DNA from: CAZAYY01 sp964489525
Lineage (GTDB): Bacteria > Chloroflexota > Anaerolineae > Anaerolineales > JABWBV01
Assembly: GCA_964489525.1 (NCBI GenBank)
Contig: CAZAYY010000040.1
Location: 1-22,836, forward strand
Direction: 5' to 3'
Length of the DNA stretch: 22,836 nucleotides
The notes under the pieces: generated by a model
What the model was told of the DNA's origin: nothing
Seen by the model: only the letters and a program-made list of their open reading frames with translations
The model's database searches: none
Position numbers and translations under genes: made by a program
Part shown: piece after piece, positions 7,883 through 16,379 of the stretch
Layout: each line of letters starts with the position of its first letter
Position numbering within the stretch: the stretch's first letter is position 1

Positions 7883-7969
7883 GGCCTTTTCCTCGCAGTC
7901 ATTCGTTTTCTCAAAATACCGGCAAACCAATCTTAGTCCGAGTCTTTGAAAATGAGAAGGGAATCCCGA

Positions 7970-8007
7970 AAAAATCCCCCCAACTGCGCGTAAGAGGGAG
8001 TTGGGGG
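7970..8007 (-). terminator. Terminator-like hairpin in the lipase/regulator divergent region
   Basis: Read on the minus strand, the stem agttggggg/cccccaact (7999-8007 with 7977-7985, 13-nt loop) is followed two bases later by a run of six T (7974-7969). It lies about 90 nt upstream of the lipase start, where no minus-strand gene precedes it. It could insulate the divergent genes or act as an attenuator in a long lipase leader. The rest of the 220-nt gap holds a second small stem (aaccac/gtggtt, about 8010-8024) and no convincing promoter. Confidence 0.45.
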
Positions 8008-8102
8008 CTCAACCACAGGGTGGTTTTGGGGTTATGTTTTTGGGCTTGGTGTAAAATGGTAGTATATCGCCTGCTGGCGAATGGATTTTGGGAGGTCAAA
8101 GG

Positions 8103-10793
8103 ATGCTCACTCCCATTCTTGCAACAAAATTATTTTTTCCGCAGGTGCGTTCTGCTTTTGTGCCGCGCCCCCGGTTGTTGGCGCGGCTGCAAGAAGGATT
8201 ACAGGGGGGGTTGACGCTGGTTTCCGCCCCGGCTGGCTCGGGCAAAACCAGCTTGTTTAGCGAATGGCGCGTTGGGCCTGGGGCGGCATATCGGGCGGCC
8301 TGGGTTTCACTGGATGCCGGGGATAATGACCTTGGGCGGTTTTTGCACCTGTGTGCATCCAGCCTGGATGCGCTGCTTCCGGGTCTGCTGGCTGAAATTC
8401 AGCCGCTGTTGGGGTCTCCAGAAGCACGCCATCTTGAAAACGTCCTGACCCCGCTGATCAACACCCTGAGCCAGAAGCCTGGGGATATGTTGCTGGTATT
8501 GGATGATTACCATGTGATTGAGGCCCTGCCAGTCCACCAGGCGCTGGCCTTTATGCTCGACCACCGCCCCCCCAACCTGCATTTGGCCTTGCTCACCCGT
8601 TCCGACCCGCCACTGCCCCTGTCCCGCCTGCGCGCCCAGGGGCACCTGGTTGAAATCCGGGCTGCTGACTTGCGTTTTAATGAAGAAGAAGCCGCTGGGT
8701 TCCTGAACCATGTTATGGGATTAGGCCTGACCTCTGAGCAGGTCTCAGCGCTTGAAAAACGCACGGAAGGCTGGATCGCGGGCTTACAACTGGCTGCGCT
8801 TTCGATGCAGGGCCGGGAAGATGTCGGGGGTTTCATTGCGGCCTTTTCTGGCAGCCACCAGTACATCATGGATTTCTTGGCCGAAGAAGTGCTCAACCGT
8901 CAGCCGAAAGCCCTGCGCGACTTTTTACTAAAAACATCTATCTTAGAACGATTTTGTGGTCCGTTGTGTGATGCAATCACCAACCAAACCGACGGACAGG
9001 AAATGCTGATTCGGTTGGCACAATCGAACCTGTTTCTGATACCTTTGGATCATGAACGGCATTGGTTTCGTTTTCACCACCTGTTCGCTGACCTGCTTCG
9101 AAATCGTTTACAGCAAACGAGCGAACCCAAAAACATAACGCAGCTGCACCAGCAAGCTGCTGTTTGGTTTGCTCAAAATGGGCTTCTCTTTGACGCGCTC
9201 AAATATGCATTGGCAGGAGAGGATTTTGAACGAGCGGCCTCCCTGCTTGGCAACCACTTTGTAGCAATTGCCAGCGCCCACCAATTACCCCAATTCATCC
9301 AGTGGATGAAAGATATTCCTGAATCGGTGATAAGTGCTCACCCTCGTTTTTGCATACTTAAAGCGTATGTGATGGCTGCGCAGGGAAAGCATGCTGAAGT
9401 TGAACATTACATTCTGCTTGCCGAACAGTCCCTGGAAGGTCTATTGCGATCCGGCCGCCTTTCCAGCCAAAGCCCTGACTACACGGCCATCCTGGCAGAA
9501 ATTCGGAGCAACCAGGCTGGTATTGCTGTGGTGCAGAAGGATTTCGCCGCTGCGCTCTCTGCAGCCGAAGAGGCCCTAACCCTGGTGCCTGGTGACGCTG
9601 GCTTCGTGCGCAGCCACACATTGCTTAACCTTGCTTACGCCTATCGTGAAATGGGAAAATTTAAAGAGGCAGTTGAGGCTTGTAAACAGGCCTTGCCCAT
9701 TGCGAAAGCAGCCAGGCATGCCGGAATAATTGCCGACGCTTTTGCAGGGATCAGCCGATATCTGAAGATTCAGGGATATCTTCAAGAAGCAGTGGATATC
9801 CAGCAAGAGGCGTTGGATTATGTTGAGAGCCAGGGCATCTCGCGGGTGTCGGTTTGTGCTCCGCTTTTCTATGGAATGGCAGATCTTCTATTCGAATTGG
9901 ACCGACTCCAGGAAGCCCGAGATGTGCTCCAGGTTGGGATTGAGATCAGCCAGCGAGGGGGGCGATCCATCGAAACGATTGCCGGGTTAATCCAACTGGC
10001 TCGGATACAAATCGCGAGCGGAGCATTAAATCAGGCGCTTGAAACACTTACCCAGTGTTTGATGGAGGAGCAGCAATCCGGAGTCCAACAACACCACAAA
10101 GAGGTGATGTACTATCGTTCCTGCGTCCTGGCTGCCTTCGGGGATTCAACCGAGGCGGCCAAATGGATCAGAACAGGGGATTTATCAATTGCAGACTCCC
10201 TGGGGTACGACCAGGGTCGCCATGCATTCGCGCGCGCACAACTATTGATTATCATCGGAAGCATTGAAGAGGCGCTCGAAATCCTTCCGAAGATCGCATC
10301 CATTGCGCATGCCCAGGGCTGCCTGGCATGGCAGATCGAGGCGCTTGTCATGTTGGCTGCAGCCTTTTACAGCAAGGGTCAATTGGGGCATGCTCAGAAT
10401 GTAGTGAAAGAAGCCCTGGCTTTGGCCGAACCTGAGGGTTTCATGCGGGTTTTCCTGGATAGAGGTGAACCCATCCGGGAATTATTGAAAACGCAGGTTT
10501 CGGACTTAAAAAATGGGACGACCATCCCGTATTCTCACAAATTGTTGGCTGCCTTCGGCACAGCGCAAAACCACCCGCCGTTGACTAAACAACCACTGAT
10601 ATCACCACTCAGCAAGCGCGAAGAGGAGCTGCTCCGATGGATTGCTGCGGGATACACCAACAAACAGATCGCCGCCGAACTTGTGATTTCCATCGGGACG
10701 GTTAAAAGGCATACCGTCAATATCTTTACCAAGTTAGATGTAAAAAATCGCACTGCGGCAGTGGCGAAGGCTCGCGAGTTAAAATTGTTGTAA
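8103..10793 (+). CDS. Large MalT-type LuxR-family transcriptional regulator (STAND ATPase)
   Basis: An 896-aa regulator of the LAL/MalT class. It has Walker A APAGSGKTS (42-50), Walker B LLVLDDYH (130-137), a long helical TPR-like middle (about 340-800) and a C-terminal LuxR helix-turn-helix (about 835-896; LSKREEELLRWIAAGYTNKQ and the recognition helix at SIGTVKRHTVNIF). STAND proteins switch by ATP and inducer binding, then oligomerise and activate transcription. The ATG at 8103 is preferred over a TTG at 8088, because GGAGG at 8091-8095 lies 7 nt before it. It is divergent from the lipase, a plausible target. A strong terminator follows, so it is probably monocistronic. The inducer is unknown. 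Confidence 0.93.
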   Translation: MLTPILATKLFFPQVRSAFVPRPRLLARLQEGLQGGLTLVSAPAGSGKTSLFSEWRVGPGAAYRAAWVSLDAGDNDLGRFLHLCASSLDALLPGLLAEIQPLLGSPEARHLENVLTPLINTLSQKPGDMLLVLDDYHVIEALPVHQALAFMLDHRPPNLHLALLTRSDPPLPLSRLRAQGHLVEIRAADLRFNEEEAAGFLNHVMGLGLTSEQVSALEKRTEGWIAGLQLAALSMQGREDVGGFIAAFSGSHQYIMDFLAEEVLNRQPKALRDFLLKTSILERFCGPLCDAITNQTDGQEMLIRLAQSNLFLIPLDHERHWFRFHHLFADLLRNRLQQTSEPKNITQLHQQAAVWFAQNGLLFDALKYALAGEDFERAASLLGNHFVAIASAHQLPQFIQWMKDIPESVISAHPRFCILKAYVMAAQGKHAEVEHYILLAEQSLEGLLRSGRLSSQSPDYTAILAEIRSNQAGIAVVQKDFAAALSAAEEALTLVPGDAGFVRSHTLLNLAYAYREMGKFKEAVEACKQALPIAKAARHAGIIADAFAGISRYLKIQGYLQEAVDIQQEALDYVESQGISRVSVCAPLFYGMADLLFELDRLQEARDVLQVGIEISQRGGRSIETIAGLIQLARIQIASGALNQALETLTQCLMEEQQSGVQQHHKEVMYYRSCVLAAFGDSTEAAKWIRTGDLSIADSLGYDQGRHAFARAQLLIIIGSIEEALEILPKIASIAHAQGCLAWQIEALVMLAAAFYSKGQLGHAQNVVKEALALAEPEGFMRVFLDRGEPIRELLKTQVSDLKNGTTIPYSHKLLAAFGTAQNHPPLTKQPLISPLSKREEELLRWIAAGYTNKQIAAELVISIGTVKRHTVNIFTKLDVKNRTAAVAKARELKLL

Positions 10794-10814
10794 TCAGAAA
10801 CGGCTGGCATAGTT

Positions 10815-10852
10815 AACCCCCTACAGGTCTCTACACCTGTAGGGGGTTTTTT
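10815..10852 (+). terminator. Strong intrinsic terminator after the LuxR regulator
   Basis: A perfect 14-bp stem, aaccccctacaggt (10815-10828) with acctgtagggggtt (10835-10848), surrounds a 6-nt loop. It is followed by a run of six T (10847-10852). It lies 22 nt after the regulator's stop codon. Confidence 0.93.
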
Positions 10853-10888
10853 ACACCCCCTCAATACAACTTTAATACACCTTTGGTT

Positions 10889-10919
10889 GGATGTTTCCTG
10901 CCGGATGTTTTTGTACAAT
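10889..10919 (+). promoter_or_regulatory. Candidate promoter region with direct repeat upstream of hydrolase
   Basis: The octamer ggatgttt occurs at 10889-10896 and again at 10903-10910, a 14-bp period. A TACAAT -10-like box follows at 10914-10919. No good -35 is present at the normal distance, so activator binding to the repeat is possible. The start codon of the next gene lies about 125 nt further on. The rest of the 253-nt gap shows only the terminator and the ribosome site. Confidence 0.3.
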
Positions 10920-11046
10920 CAAAGCATACCAACAGGAATGCCGCCGTTAAGTTGGATGCACTGGGAATATGCAGCCCATGTGGAGCAAACAGAGCATCCG
11001 GAAAATGAAGTACGGTGGGTAAAGAAAAGGTGTCAAGGAGTGTATC

Positions 11047-12093
11047 ATGCGTAAAACAATGACTCGTTCAGGGATTATCTCAAAAGGCTGGCGTCTGCTG
11101 GCCATCATCTTTGGTGGGTTGCTTCTCACTTTGATTGGGTTGGTTGTAAACCAGCAGATTGCCCTGGGCCGTTGGCGGAAAGATACCCCGGCTCCTGGTG
11201 AGCTGGTTGGCGTTGAAGACCATGCCATGCACATTTTCTGTTCAGGCACGGGCACGCCTACGGTGTTGGTGGATGCTGGCAACGGCAGTTTTTCGGTTGA
11301 GTGGAACCCCGTACAAGCCCTGCTAAGCCAATCTGTGCGCGTCTGCACCTACGACCGCTCTGGTTATGGCTGGAGTGAAACGGGTTCACAGCCCCGCGAT
11401 GGAACGCAGGTTGTATCTGAATTGCACGAACTGCTGAAAGCCGCAGGCGAAGCTGGGCCCTATGTGTTGGTGGGACATTCGTTGGGCGGGGTGTTTGTTC
11501 GCATGTATGCCATCCAATACCCCCAAGATGTGGCCGGCATGGTTCTGGTGGATACCGCGTTTCCCTTGGGAATTTCGCCAGAATATGAAAGCCAGATGCG
11601 TTCATCCATTGGTTTTTACCAGGTGATGAACCTCTTAACCCGCCTGGGTATTTTACGCATTTTAGGTCCACTGGGGGGAGAGTCTTCGATGCCCGAAACT
11701 GCGCGCAAACTAGCGCCTGAATTTCAGGAAGCCTACCTGAACCTGCTGCTAGATCCCGCTCAATATGCGACAGCCATTGCGGAAATGCAAGCACTGCCGG
11801 CCACATTCGACCAGGCAAACGCCATGTTGATGTCGGGTCCGCAGCCATTCGGGAGCCTGCCGTTGGTTGTGCTGACGGCCGGCCAGATGGCTGCCCCTGG
11901 CGCTACGCCTTTTGATGAACAGCGTGTGCCAGTGCCGGCAGAACGGATCCAACTTCAACAGGGTTTGGCAGGGTTGTCTGCCAGGGGTGAACAGCGGGTC
12001 ATTTCCCACAGTGGGCATCTGATGCATCTCGACGCGCCTGAGGAAGTGGTTGCAGCCATTTTGGATGTGGTTGCAATGACGAGCCAGCCATGA
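11047..12093 (+). CDS. Membrane-anchored alpha/beta hydrolase
   Basis: A 348-aa hydrolase with an N-terminal TM helix or signal anchor (about 17-36), placing the catalytic domain outside. Catalytic features are nucleophile Ser145 in GHSLGG (143-148), candidate acid Asp169 (LVDTAF) and His324 in SGHLMHLDAPEEVV. The TYDRSGYGWS strand (101-110) is typical of this fold. The start ATG follows AAGGAG (11035-11040) by 6 nt. It precedes an ABC-2 transporter pair by 72 nt and could share a transcript with it. The substrate is not predictable; esterase, lipase or haloperoxidase-like labels are all possible. Confidence 0.88.
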   Translation: MRKTMTRSGIISKGWRLLAIIFGGLLLTLIGLVVNQQIALGRWRKDTPAPGELVGVEDHAMHIFCSGTGTPTVLVDAGNGSFSVEWNPVQALLSQSVRVCTYDRSGYGWSETGSQPRDGTQVVSELHELLKAAGEAGPYVLVGHSLGGVFVRMYAIQYPQDVAGMVLVDTAFPLGISPEYESQMRSSIGFYQVMNLLTRLGILRILGPLGGESSMPETARKLAPEFQEAYLNLLLDPAQYATAIAEMQALPATFDQANAMLMSGPQPFGSLPLVVLTAGQMAAPGATPFDEQRVPVPAERIQLQQGLAGLSARGEQRVISHSGHLMHLDAPEEVVAAILDVVAMTSQP

Positions 12094-12165
12094 TCATGAT
12101 CAGGATGATGGGTAGATTTGTTTCAATGGGTGTTGTGAAGTACAGATAAAAAATGGAGGATTCCC

Positions 12166-13131
12166 ATGAACGCCAATATTCCCCTGGTCATTGAAACCCA
12201 GGCCCTGACAAAAACTTATAAAGGTGTGCAGGCTTTGAATTCGCTCAACCTAAAGGTGAAACAGCATTCCATCTTCGGCTTTTTGGGGCCAAATGGTGCC
12301 GGAAAAACCACAACCATCAAACTGCTGCTGGGTTTGGCCCGGCCTACGGGCGGTACAGCCAGGGTGTTTGGGTTGGATATCGAACGCGACAGCATCGCCA
12401 TTCGCAAGCAGGTTGGTTACCTTGCCCAGGACCCGCGCTATTATGAATATTTCACGGCACGCGAAACACTCCGCTTTACGGCCCGTTTTTTCTTTCGCGG
12501 GCCGAAAGATGCCATTGAAAAACGGGTGCAGGAAACGCTGGAACTGGTTGGGTTAGATGATAAAGCAGACCGCCCGATTAAAGGCTTTTCAGGGGGTGAA
12601 CGGCAGCGGTTGGGTATTGCCCAGGCCCAAATCAACTATCCCGATTTGCTGATCCTGGATGAACCGGCGGCGTCGCTCGACCCACAAGGCCGGCGGGATG
12701 TGTTGGATGTGATGGAACGTCTGCGCAAGCACACCACTATCTTTTACTCTACGCACATCCTGGACGATGTGCAAAGGGTCAGTGATACGGTGGCGATTCT
12801 CAATAAAGGCGAGCTGGTTGCCCAGGCCCCGATTGAAGAATTGCTCGCCGGATCTGGCAGTACGGTGTACCGGGTGCAGGTCCGGGGAGCGAGTGATGCG
12901 GTTCGCGCCAGGGTCCAGGCCCAGCCGTGGGTAACCTCTCTGGCCGAAAAGCAGGTCAACGGGCGTTTTGCCTGGTCTGTCAGCGTGACCGATGAGGCCG
13001 CTGCCGAAAGCCAGCTCTTGCGCCTGATTCTGGAAGACCCGGCTGTGACAGTGGCTGAGTTTGGCCGCCAAAAATACAACCTGGAAGAAGCATTCTTGAA
13101 CATTGTTAAAGGAGGCAGCAATGGCAGGTAA
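12166..13131 (+). CDS. ABC transporter ATP-binding protein (ABC-2/CcmA type)
   Basis: A 321-aa ATPase with the full motif set: Walker A GPNGAGKTT (41-49), Q-loop Gln88 (YLAQDP), signature FSGGERQR (141-148), Walker B LLILDEP (161-167) and switch His197 (YSTHILDDV). The extra C-terminal 100 residues are typical of ABC-2 drug, antibiotic or bacteriocin exporters. The ATG follows GGAGGA by 5 nt. Its last 11 nt overlap the start of the permease gene, so the two form an exporter. The substrate is unknown. Confidence 0.95.
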   Translation: MNANIPLVIETQALTKTYKGVQALNSLNLKVKQHSIFGFLGPNGAGKTTTIKLLLGLARPTGGTARVFGLDIERDSIAIRKQVGYLAQDPRYYEYFTARETLRFTARFFFRGPKDAIEKRVQETLELVGLDDKADRPIKGFSGGERQRLGIAQAQINYPDLLILDEPAASLDPQGRRDVLDVMERLRKHTTIFYSTHILDDVQRVSDTVAILNKGELVAQAPIEELLAGSGSTVYRVQVRGASDAVRARVQAQPWVTSLAEKQVNGRFAWSVSVTDEAAAESQLLRLILEDPAVTVAEFGRQKYNLEEAFLNIVKGGSNGR

Positions 13132-13969
13132 TACACACTTAATTCCAGCCAAGGACCTTGGTTGGCTGAATGGATTTGGCAATGTTTTTCGCAAGGAAAA
13201 CCATGCCTGGTGGGGCACCTGGCAGTGGCTGGTGCAAATTCTTATCTGGCTTGCCATTGTGAACGGTATGTTGGCCATGGTTACCCTGGCTGCGCCTAGA
13301 ATCGAGGCAGCCCAGGCCCGCCAGGAGGTCAGTGAGAGGGAAGCGGCCATTGCCATGGAAACCCTGGAGCAAACCGCCCTGATGGTTTTTTTTGTTTTCT
13401 GCGGCCTTGCTCCAACCGTAGGGGTGGTGATTCTTGCTCAGGATGCCCTGCTGGGTGAAAAACAGAGCGGCACTGCGGCCTGGGTGCTTTCCAAACCCGT
13501 GTCGCGATATGCTTTCTTGCTGTCCAAGCTGCTGGCTGATACGGCGGGTATTCTCTTTACGATGGTAATCGTGCAGGGTATTGTGGCTTACTGGATCATT
13601 AAAGTAGGCACTGAAACCTCCCTGTCCATCGGCAATTTTGTGGCAGCGCTCGGCCTGGTGGCGCTCATGTTGCTGTTTTACTTAAGCCTGACCTACATGC
13701 TCGGAACCCTGCTGCCCAAGCGGGGTGCGGTGATTGGGATTCCCATGGTATTGGTGTTTGGGAATAACCTGACCGGCCTGCTGCCCTGGCTTGGAAAGGT
13801 GATGCCTTGGAACCTGGTGATGGACCTCGGGCCAGATGCGCCTTCCCTGGCGGTTGCCTTGGCCCAGGGCCAACCGCTGCCCACCACCACCCCCATTATT
13901 GGCACACTGGTCATGTCTGTGGTGTTCATTCTGGTTGCACTGTGGCGTTTTCAACAAGAAGAATTTTAG
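13121..13969 (+). CDS. ABC-2 type transporter permease
   Basis: A 282-aa integral membrane protein with about six TM helices: residues near 30-50, 85-105, 140-165, 175-200, 208-225 and 258-275. The cytoplasmic segment GEKQSGTAAWVLSKPVSRYA is characteristic of ABC-2/NosY-like permeases. The ATG at 13121 has an AAGGAGG site starting at 13109; a TTG at 13103 is less likely. It overlaps the ATPase gene by 11 nt, so translational coupling is expected. It forms the channel of the exporter. Confidence 0.92.
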   Translation: MAGNTHLIPAKDLGWLNGFGNVFRKENHAWWGTWQWLVQILIWLAIVNGMLAMVTLAAPRIEAAQARQEVSEREAAIAMETLEQTALMVFFVFCGLAPTVGVVILAQDALLGEKQSGTAAWVLSKPVSRYAFLLSKLLADTAGILFTMVIVQGIVAYWIIKVGTETSLSIGNFVAALGLVALMLLFYLSLTYMLGTLLPKRGAVIGIPMVLVFGNNLTGLLPWLGKVMPWNLVMDLGPDAPSLAVALAQGQPLPTTTPIIGTLVMSVVFILVALWRFQQEEF

Positions 13970-13971
13970 GT

Positions 13972-14022
13972 AAACCGCTGAAGATATCTTGAACAACAAG
14001 GCCTTGAAAATGGCGGTTTTTT
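13972..14022 (+). terminator. Probable terminator after the ABC-2 operon
   Basis: An outer stem aaaccgc (13972-13978) pairs with gcggttt (14013-14019). It encloses smaller palindromes (aagatatctt and caaggccttg) and is followed by a T-run ending at 14022. It starts 3 nt after the permease stop. Confidence 0.5.
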
Positions 14023-14055
14023 AAGGGTTTCGCCTCTTAGAATTTATTTTCTTCT

Positions 14056-14082
14056 AAAAAACGTTGGGTGAAACACCCAACG
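14056..14082 (-). terminator. Orphan terminator-like hairpin facing the minus strand
   Basis: The 9-bp stem cgttgggtg/cacccaacg (14062-14070 with 14074-14082, 3-nt loop) has an A-run at 14056-14061. It is therefore a textbook terminator when read on the minus strand. No minus-strand gene ends here. On the plus strand the next T-run (from 14099) is too far away for a simple terminator. Confidence 0.5.
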
Positions 14083-14130
14083 ACCTGAAAAGATTTCGTT
14101 TTTTTTGCTGCCCTGGTTGAGGAGATTTCT

Positions 14131-14973
14131 ATGAATCGCTTAAAGGACAAAACGCTGGCGGTTTTAGAGGTTTTTGGGATGGCATTTCTGGCGGTACCGC
14201 TGCTGACGCTTGGTATTTACCGCCTTTTTCCACAGTTCGAAACCTGGCAAACCGAAACGGTGGGCTTTGCTTTCCCGGTGTTTGTGGATGTCGTCATGGC
14301 CGGGCTGCCAATCTTACTCTTGCTGCTGCGCCGCAAGCGCCTGGCGGAGTATGGGCTGTGTTTTACCCCTGTGCGGTATCACCTTGATATTGCTGCGGCC
14401 TGCTTTATCCCCTTTGTGCTGGCAGGGTTCCCCCTGGGTATGGGGGTGGACCACAAAACCTGGGGTGGGGCGCTCATCATGTCCGCAGTTCAGATTGGAT
14501 TGCTCTTGCTGCTGGCCTTTCTCTTGCGAAAAAAGCCGTCATTCCCTGTTTTTGCGCTGGGCGTGGCGGGGGTGCTCTTCCTGGCACCTGAATTGTCGGT
14601 TGGCAGAATCACCGCCCTCTTCCTGACCTATGCCTTGTTTGTGGGTTTTGGTGAGGAGGTTCTTTACCGGGGGTTTATGCAGTCCAGGCTCAATGAGGTG
14701 TTTGGAAAACCTTTTCGTTTCTTTGGTGTGGCTTTTGGATGGGGCGGGGTGATCACAGCCTTTTTCTTTGGTTTGAGCCATGCCGGGATCTTTGGTTTTG
14801 TGCTTGGCCTTTCTGCCAAAATCACGCTGGCCTGGAGCCTTTGGACCTTTTTTGGCGGGCTGGTTTTTGGGCTCGTGCGCGAAAAAAGCGGCAGTGTTTT
14901 CGCGCCAGCGCTGCTGCATGGTCTGCCGCAGGCCATTGCGAGTGTCGCCATGCTTTTTATGGTATCAAAATAG
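14131..14973 (+). CDS. CPBP family intramembrane glutamic protease
   Basis: A 280-aa multi-pass membrane protein of the CPBP (Abi, Rce1-like) family. The catalytic signature is present: GFGEEVLYRGF (172-182; E175, E176, R180) and FGLSH (213-217; H217). A further conserved-looking His263 lies in ALLHGLP. About eight TM helices are predicted. The start ATG follows GAGGAG with good spacing. It is first of three closely spaced genes; the next is a second CPBP protein 10 nt on. Family members cleave prenylated or peptide substrates, or serve in bacteriocin self-immunity; the role here is unknown. Confidence 0.88.
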   Translation: MNRLKDKTLAVLEVFGMAFLAVPLLTLGIYRLFPQFETWQTETVGFAFPVFVDVVMAGLPILLLLLRRKRLAEYGLCFTPVRYHLDIAAACFIPFVLAGFPLGMGVDHKTWGGALIMSAVQIGLLLLLAFLLRKKPSFPVFALGVAGVLFLAPELSVGRITALFLTYALFVGFGEEVLYRGFMQSRLNEVFGKPFRFFGVAFGWGGVITAFFFGLSHAGIFGFVLGLSAKITLAWSLWTFFGGLVFGLVREKSGSVFAPALLHGLPQAIASVAMLFMVSK

Positions 14974-14983
14974 GAGAGCAGGT

Positions 14984-15856
14984 ATGAAGCAAAAGTTGGT
15001 TAACGTGATCGTAAAATACCCCTTGCTCTCATTCTTTGGGCTTGCTTACATGATTACCTGGCTTGGTTCGGCATTCTATCTGGTTCTGCTGTCAAAGCCC
15101 GGAAGCGTTTCTCCCATTCTTGTAAACGTTCCTGGGGTCATCTGGTATTACGGGCCTTGCCTGTCTGCGCTGGTGGTGACGCGCGCCGCCGGTGGAAAAG
15201 ACAACCTGCGCGGCCTGGGAAAGCGCCTGCTGCAGTGGCGGGTTGGCTGGAGATGGTACGCGTTCATTGTGTTGTATCCCCTGGGCCTGCATTTGGCTGT
15301 GGTTTACCTGGGCCACCTGCTGGGCGGCCCGACCCCCGTTTTTTTCGGGGCGGTTGAAGGCGTCCCACAAGGCAACCCGTGGATCATTTTGCTTGGGTTG
15401 GTTGTGTTCCAAATCCTGGTACGCGGTATGGGCGAGGAGACGGGTTGGCGAGGTTTCGCTTTACCGCAATTGCAATCGCGTTGGGGTTCGCTGCCGGCCA
15501 GCCTGATTCTGGGCTTGTTGTGGGCTTTGTGGCATGTTCACCCTGCCAATTTTAAAGGCTTGCTCTCGTTGAATGGCGTGTTTATCCTGGCCAACATAAC
15601 CCTGACGGCAGTGATTTTTACCTGGGTTTACAACCACACCGGCGGTTCGGTGTTTATGGCCATCCTGTTTCACATGACCCTCAATGTTGTGGAATTTGTC
15701 GTGCCCATCGGGCTGCTTTCCGCCAGCCTCACCCGGTATACTTTGCAAATGGTTCTGATTGCCTTGTTTGTTCTTGGCCTGGTGTTGGTTTCGGGTTCGC
15801 GGTTGGGCGAAGACGGGCTGCAAAAAGGAGGACTGGCATATGGCAACCCAGTATGA
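14984..15856 (+). CDS. CPBP family intramembrane glutamic protease (second copy)
   Basis: A 290-aa membrane protein with all three CPBP motifs: EETGWRGFALPQLQ (151-164; E151, E152, R156), WALWH (180-184) and HMTLN (230-234). Motif spacing and the ETGWRG form match a different subfamily from the CPBP gene just before it, so this is not a recent duplication. The ATG at 14984 is chosen because AGGAGA (14972-14977) lies 6 nt upstream and the coding character starts there; the open frame extends further upstream only across the preceding gene. Its 3' end overlaps the next small gene by 17 nt. Confidence 0.9.
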   Translation: MKQKLVNVIVKYPLLSFFGLAYMITWLGSAFYLVLLSKPGSVSPILVNVPGVIWYYGPCLSALVVTRAAGGKDNLRGLGKRLLQWRVGWRWYAFIVLYPLGLHLAVVYLGHLLGGPTPVFFGAVEGVPQGNPWIILLGLVVFQILVRGMGEETGWRGFALPQLQSRWGSLPASLILGLLWALWHVHPANFKGLLSLNGVFILANITLTAVIFTWVYNHTGGSVFMAILFHMTLNVVEFVVPIGLLSASLTRYTLQMVLIALFVLGLVLVSGSRLGEDGLQKGGLAYGNPV

Positions 15857-16049
15857 AATCCGAGTCGAAGGTCACCTGGACCCGAACTGGTCGGAATGGT
15901 TGGATGGGTTAACCATCACTCTCTTGGAAAATGGTCAAACCCTTCTTTCTGGCCCCCTGCCCGACCAGGCAGCACTGCATGGTGTGTTGAATCGCATTCG
16001 CGATCTGAACCTCCAGCTGATTCGGGTGGAAAAAAAACCAGAGGCTTAG
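15840..16049 (+). CDS. Conserved small protein of unknown function (69 aa)
   Basis: A 69-aa soluble protein with an acidic N-terminal half (MATQYEIRVEGHLDPNW) and the block LSGPLPDQAALHGVLNRIRD (40-59). I recall this block from many short hypothetical proteins of Actinobacteria and Chloroflexota, but no function comes with it. There is no signal peptide or TM helix. AAGGAGG (15825-15831) lies 8 nt before the ATG. The ATG lies within the last 17 nt of the second CPBP gene, so translation is probably coupled to it. Confidence 0.8.
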   Translation: MATQYEIRVEGHLDPNWSEWLDGLTITLLENGQTLLSGPLPDQAALHGVLNRIRDLNLQLIRVEKKPEA

Positions 16050-16376
16050 CGGCTATCCCTTCCCCTGGGCTTTTCCCAGCCGGGTGGGGGTATGAACCTG
16101 TCGCAAAGGAATTATTGACCGCAGTCTTTGCAAGAAGAGGTTGAATGCATGCTGCCTTCTCCCCGTGAAAACGGTAACCCGCTAACAGCTTTTAAAACGG
16201 ATTTTCTCTGGTGACTTGAAGTTGGCCATATCCAGAAATGAAGAGGGGGTTTTTGAATCGTTAACCAGATATTTACAAAATTGTTTGGCGAAAAATTTCA
16301 CAATCATATAGAATGATTAAGGGGCCAGTTTTATCCCACCCAAAGGTGAGGCTGGTTCAGATTGAAAAGGAGTTGG
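16050..16376 (+). other. Structured intergenic region with nested inverted repeats
   Basis: This gap of about 330 nt has no gene. It starts with an imperfect hairpin of about 15 bp (16054-16092; core ctggg/cccag with a 5-nt loop). Next comes a nested pair of stems: aacct/aggtt (16095-16099 with 16138-16142) enclosing gcaaag/ctttgc (16103-16108 with 16126-16131). No T-run follows either. A weak promoter for the next gene is possible: TTGGCG (16285-16290) and TAGAAT (16309-16314), 18 nt apart. It matches no riboswitch or tRNA that I recognise. Confidence 0.35.
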
Positions 16377-16379
16377 ATG

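Noticed and set aside
12589..13356. 255-aa minus-strand open frame opposite the ABC-2 genes
   Set aside because: Antisense to the ATPase and permease, with no family features.
16050..16150. tRNA gene or tRNA-like fragment
   Set aside because: Stems are present but there is no cloverleaf: no T-loop GGTTCRANYCC, no acceptor pairing and no CCA-adjacent end.
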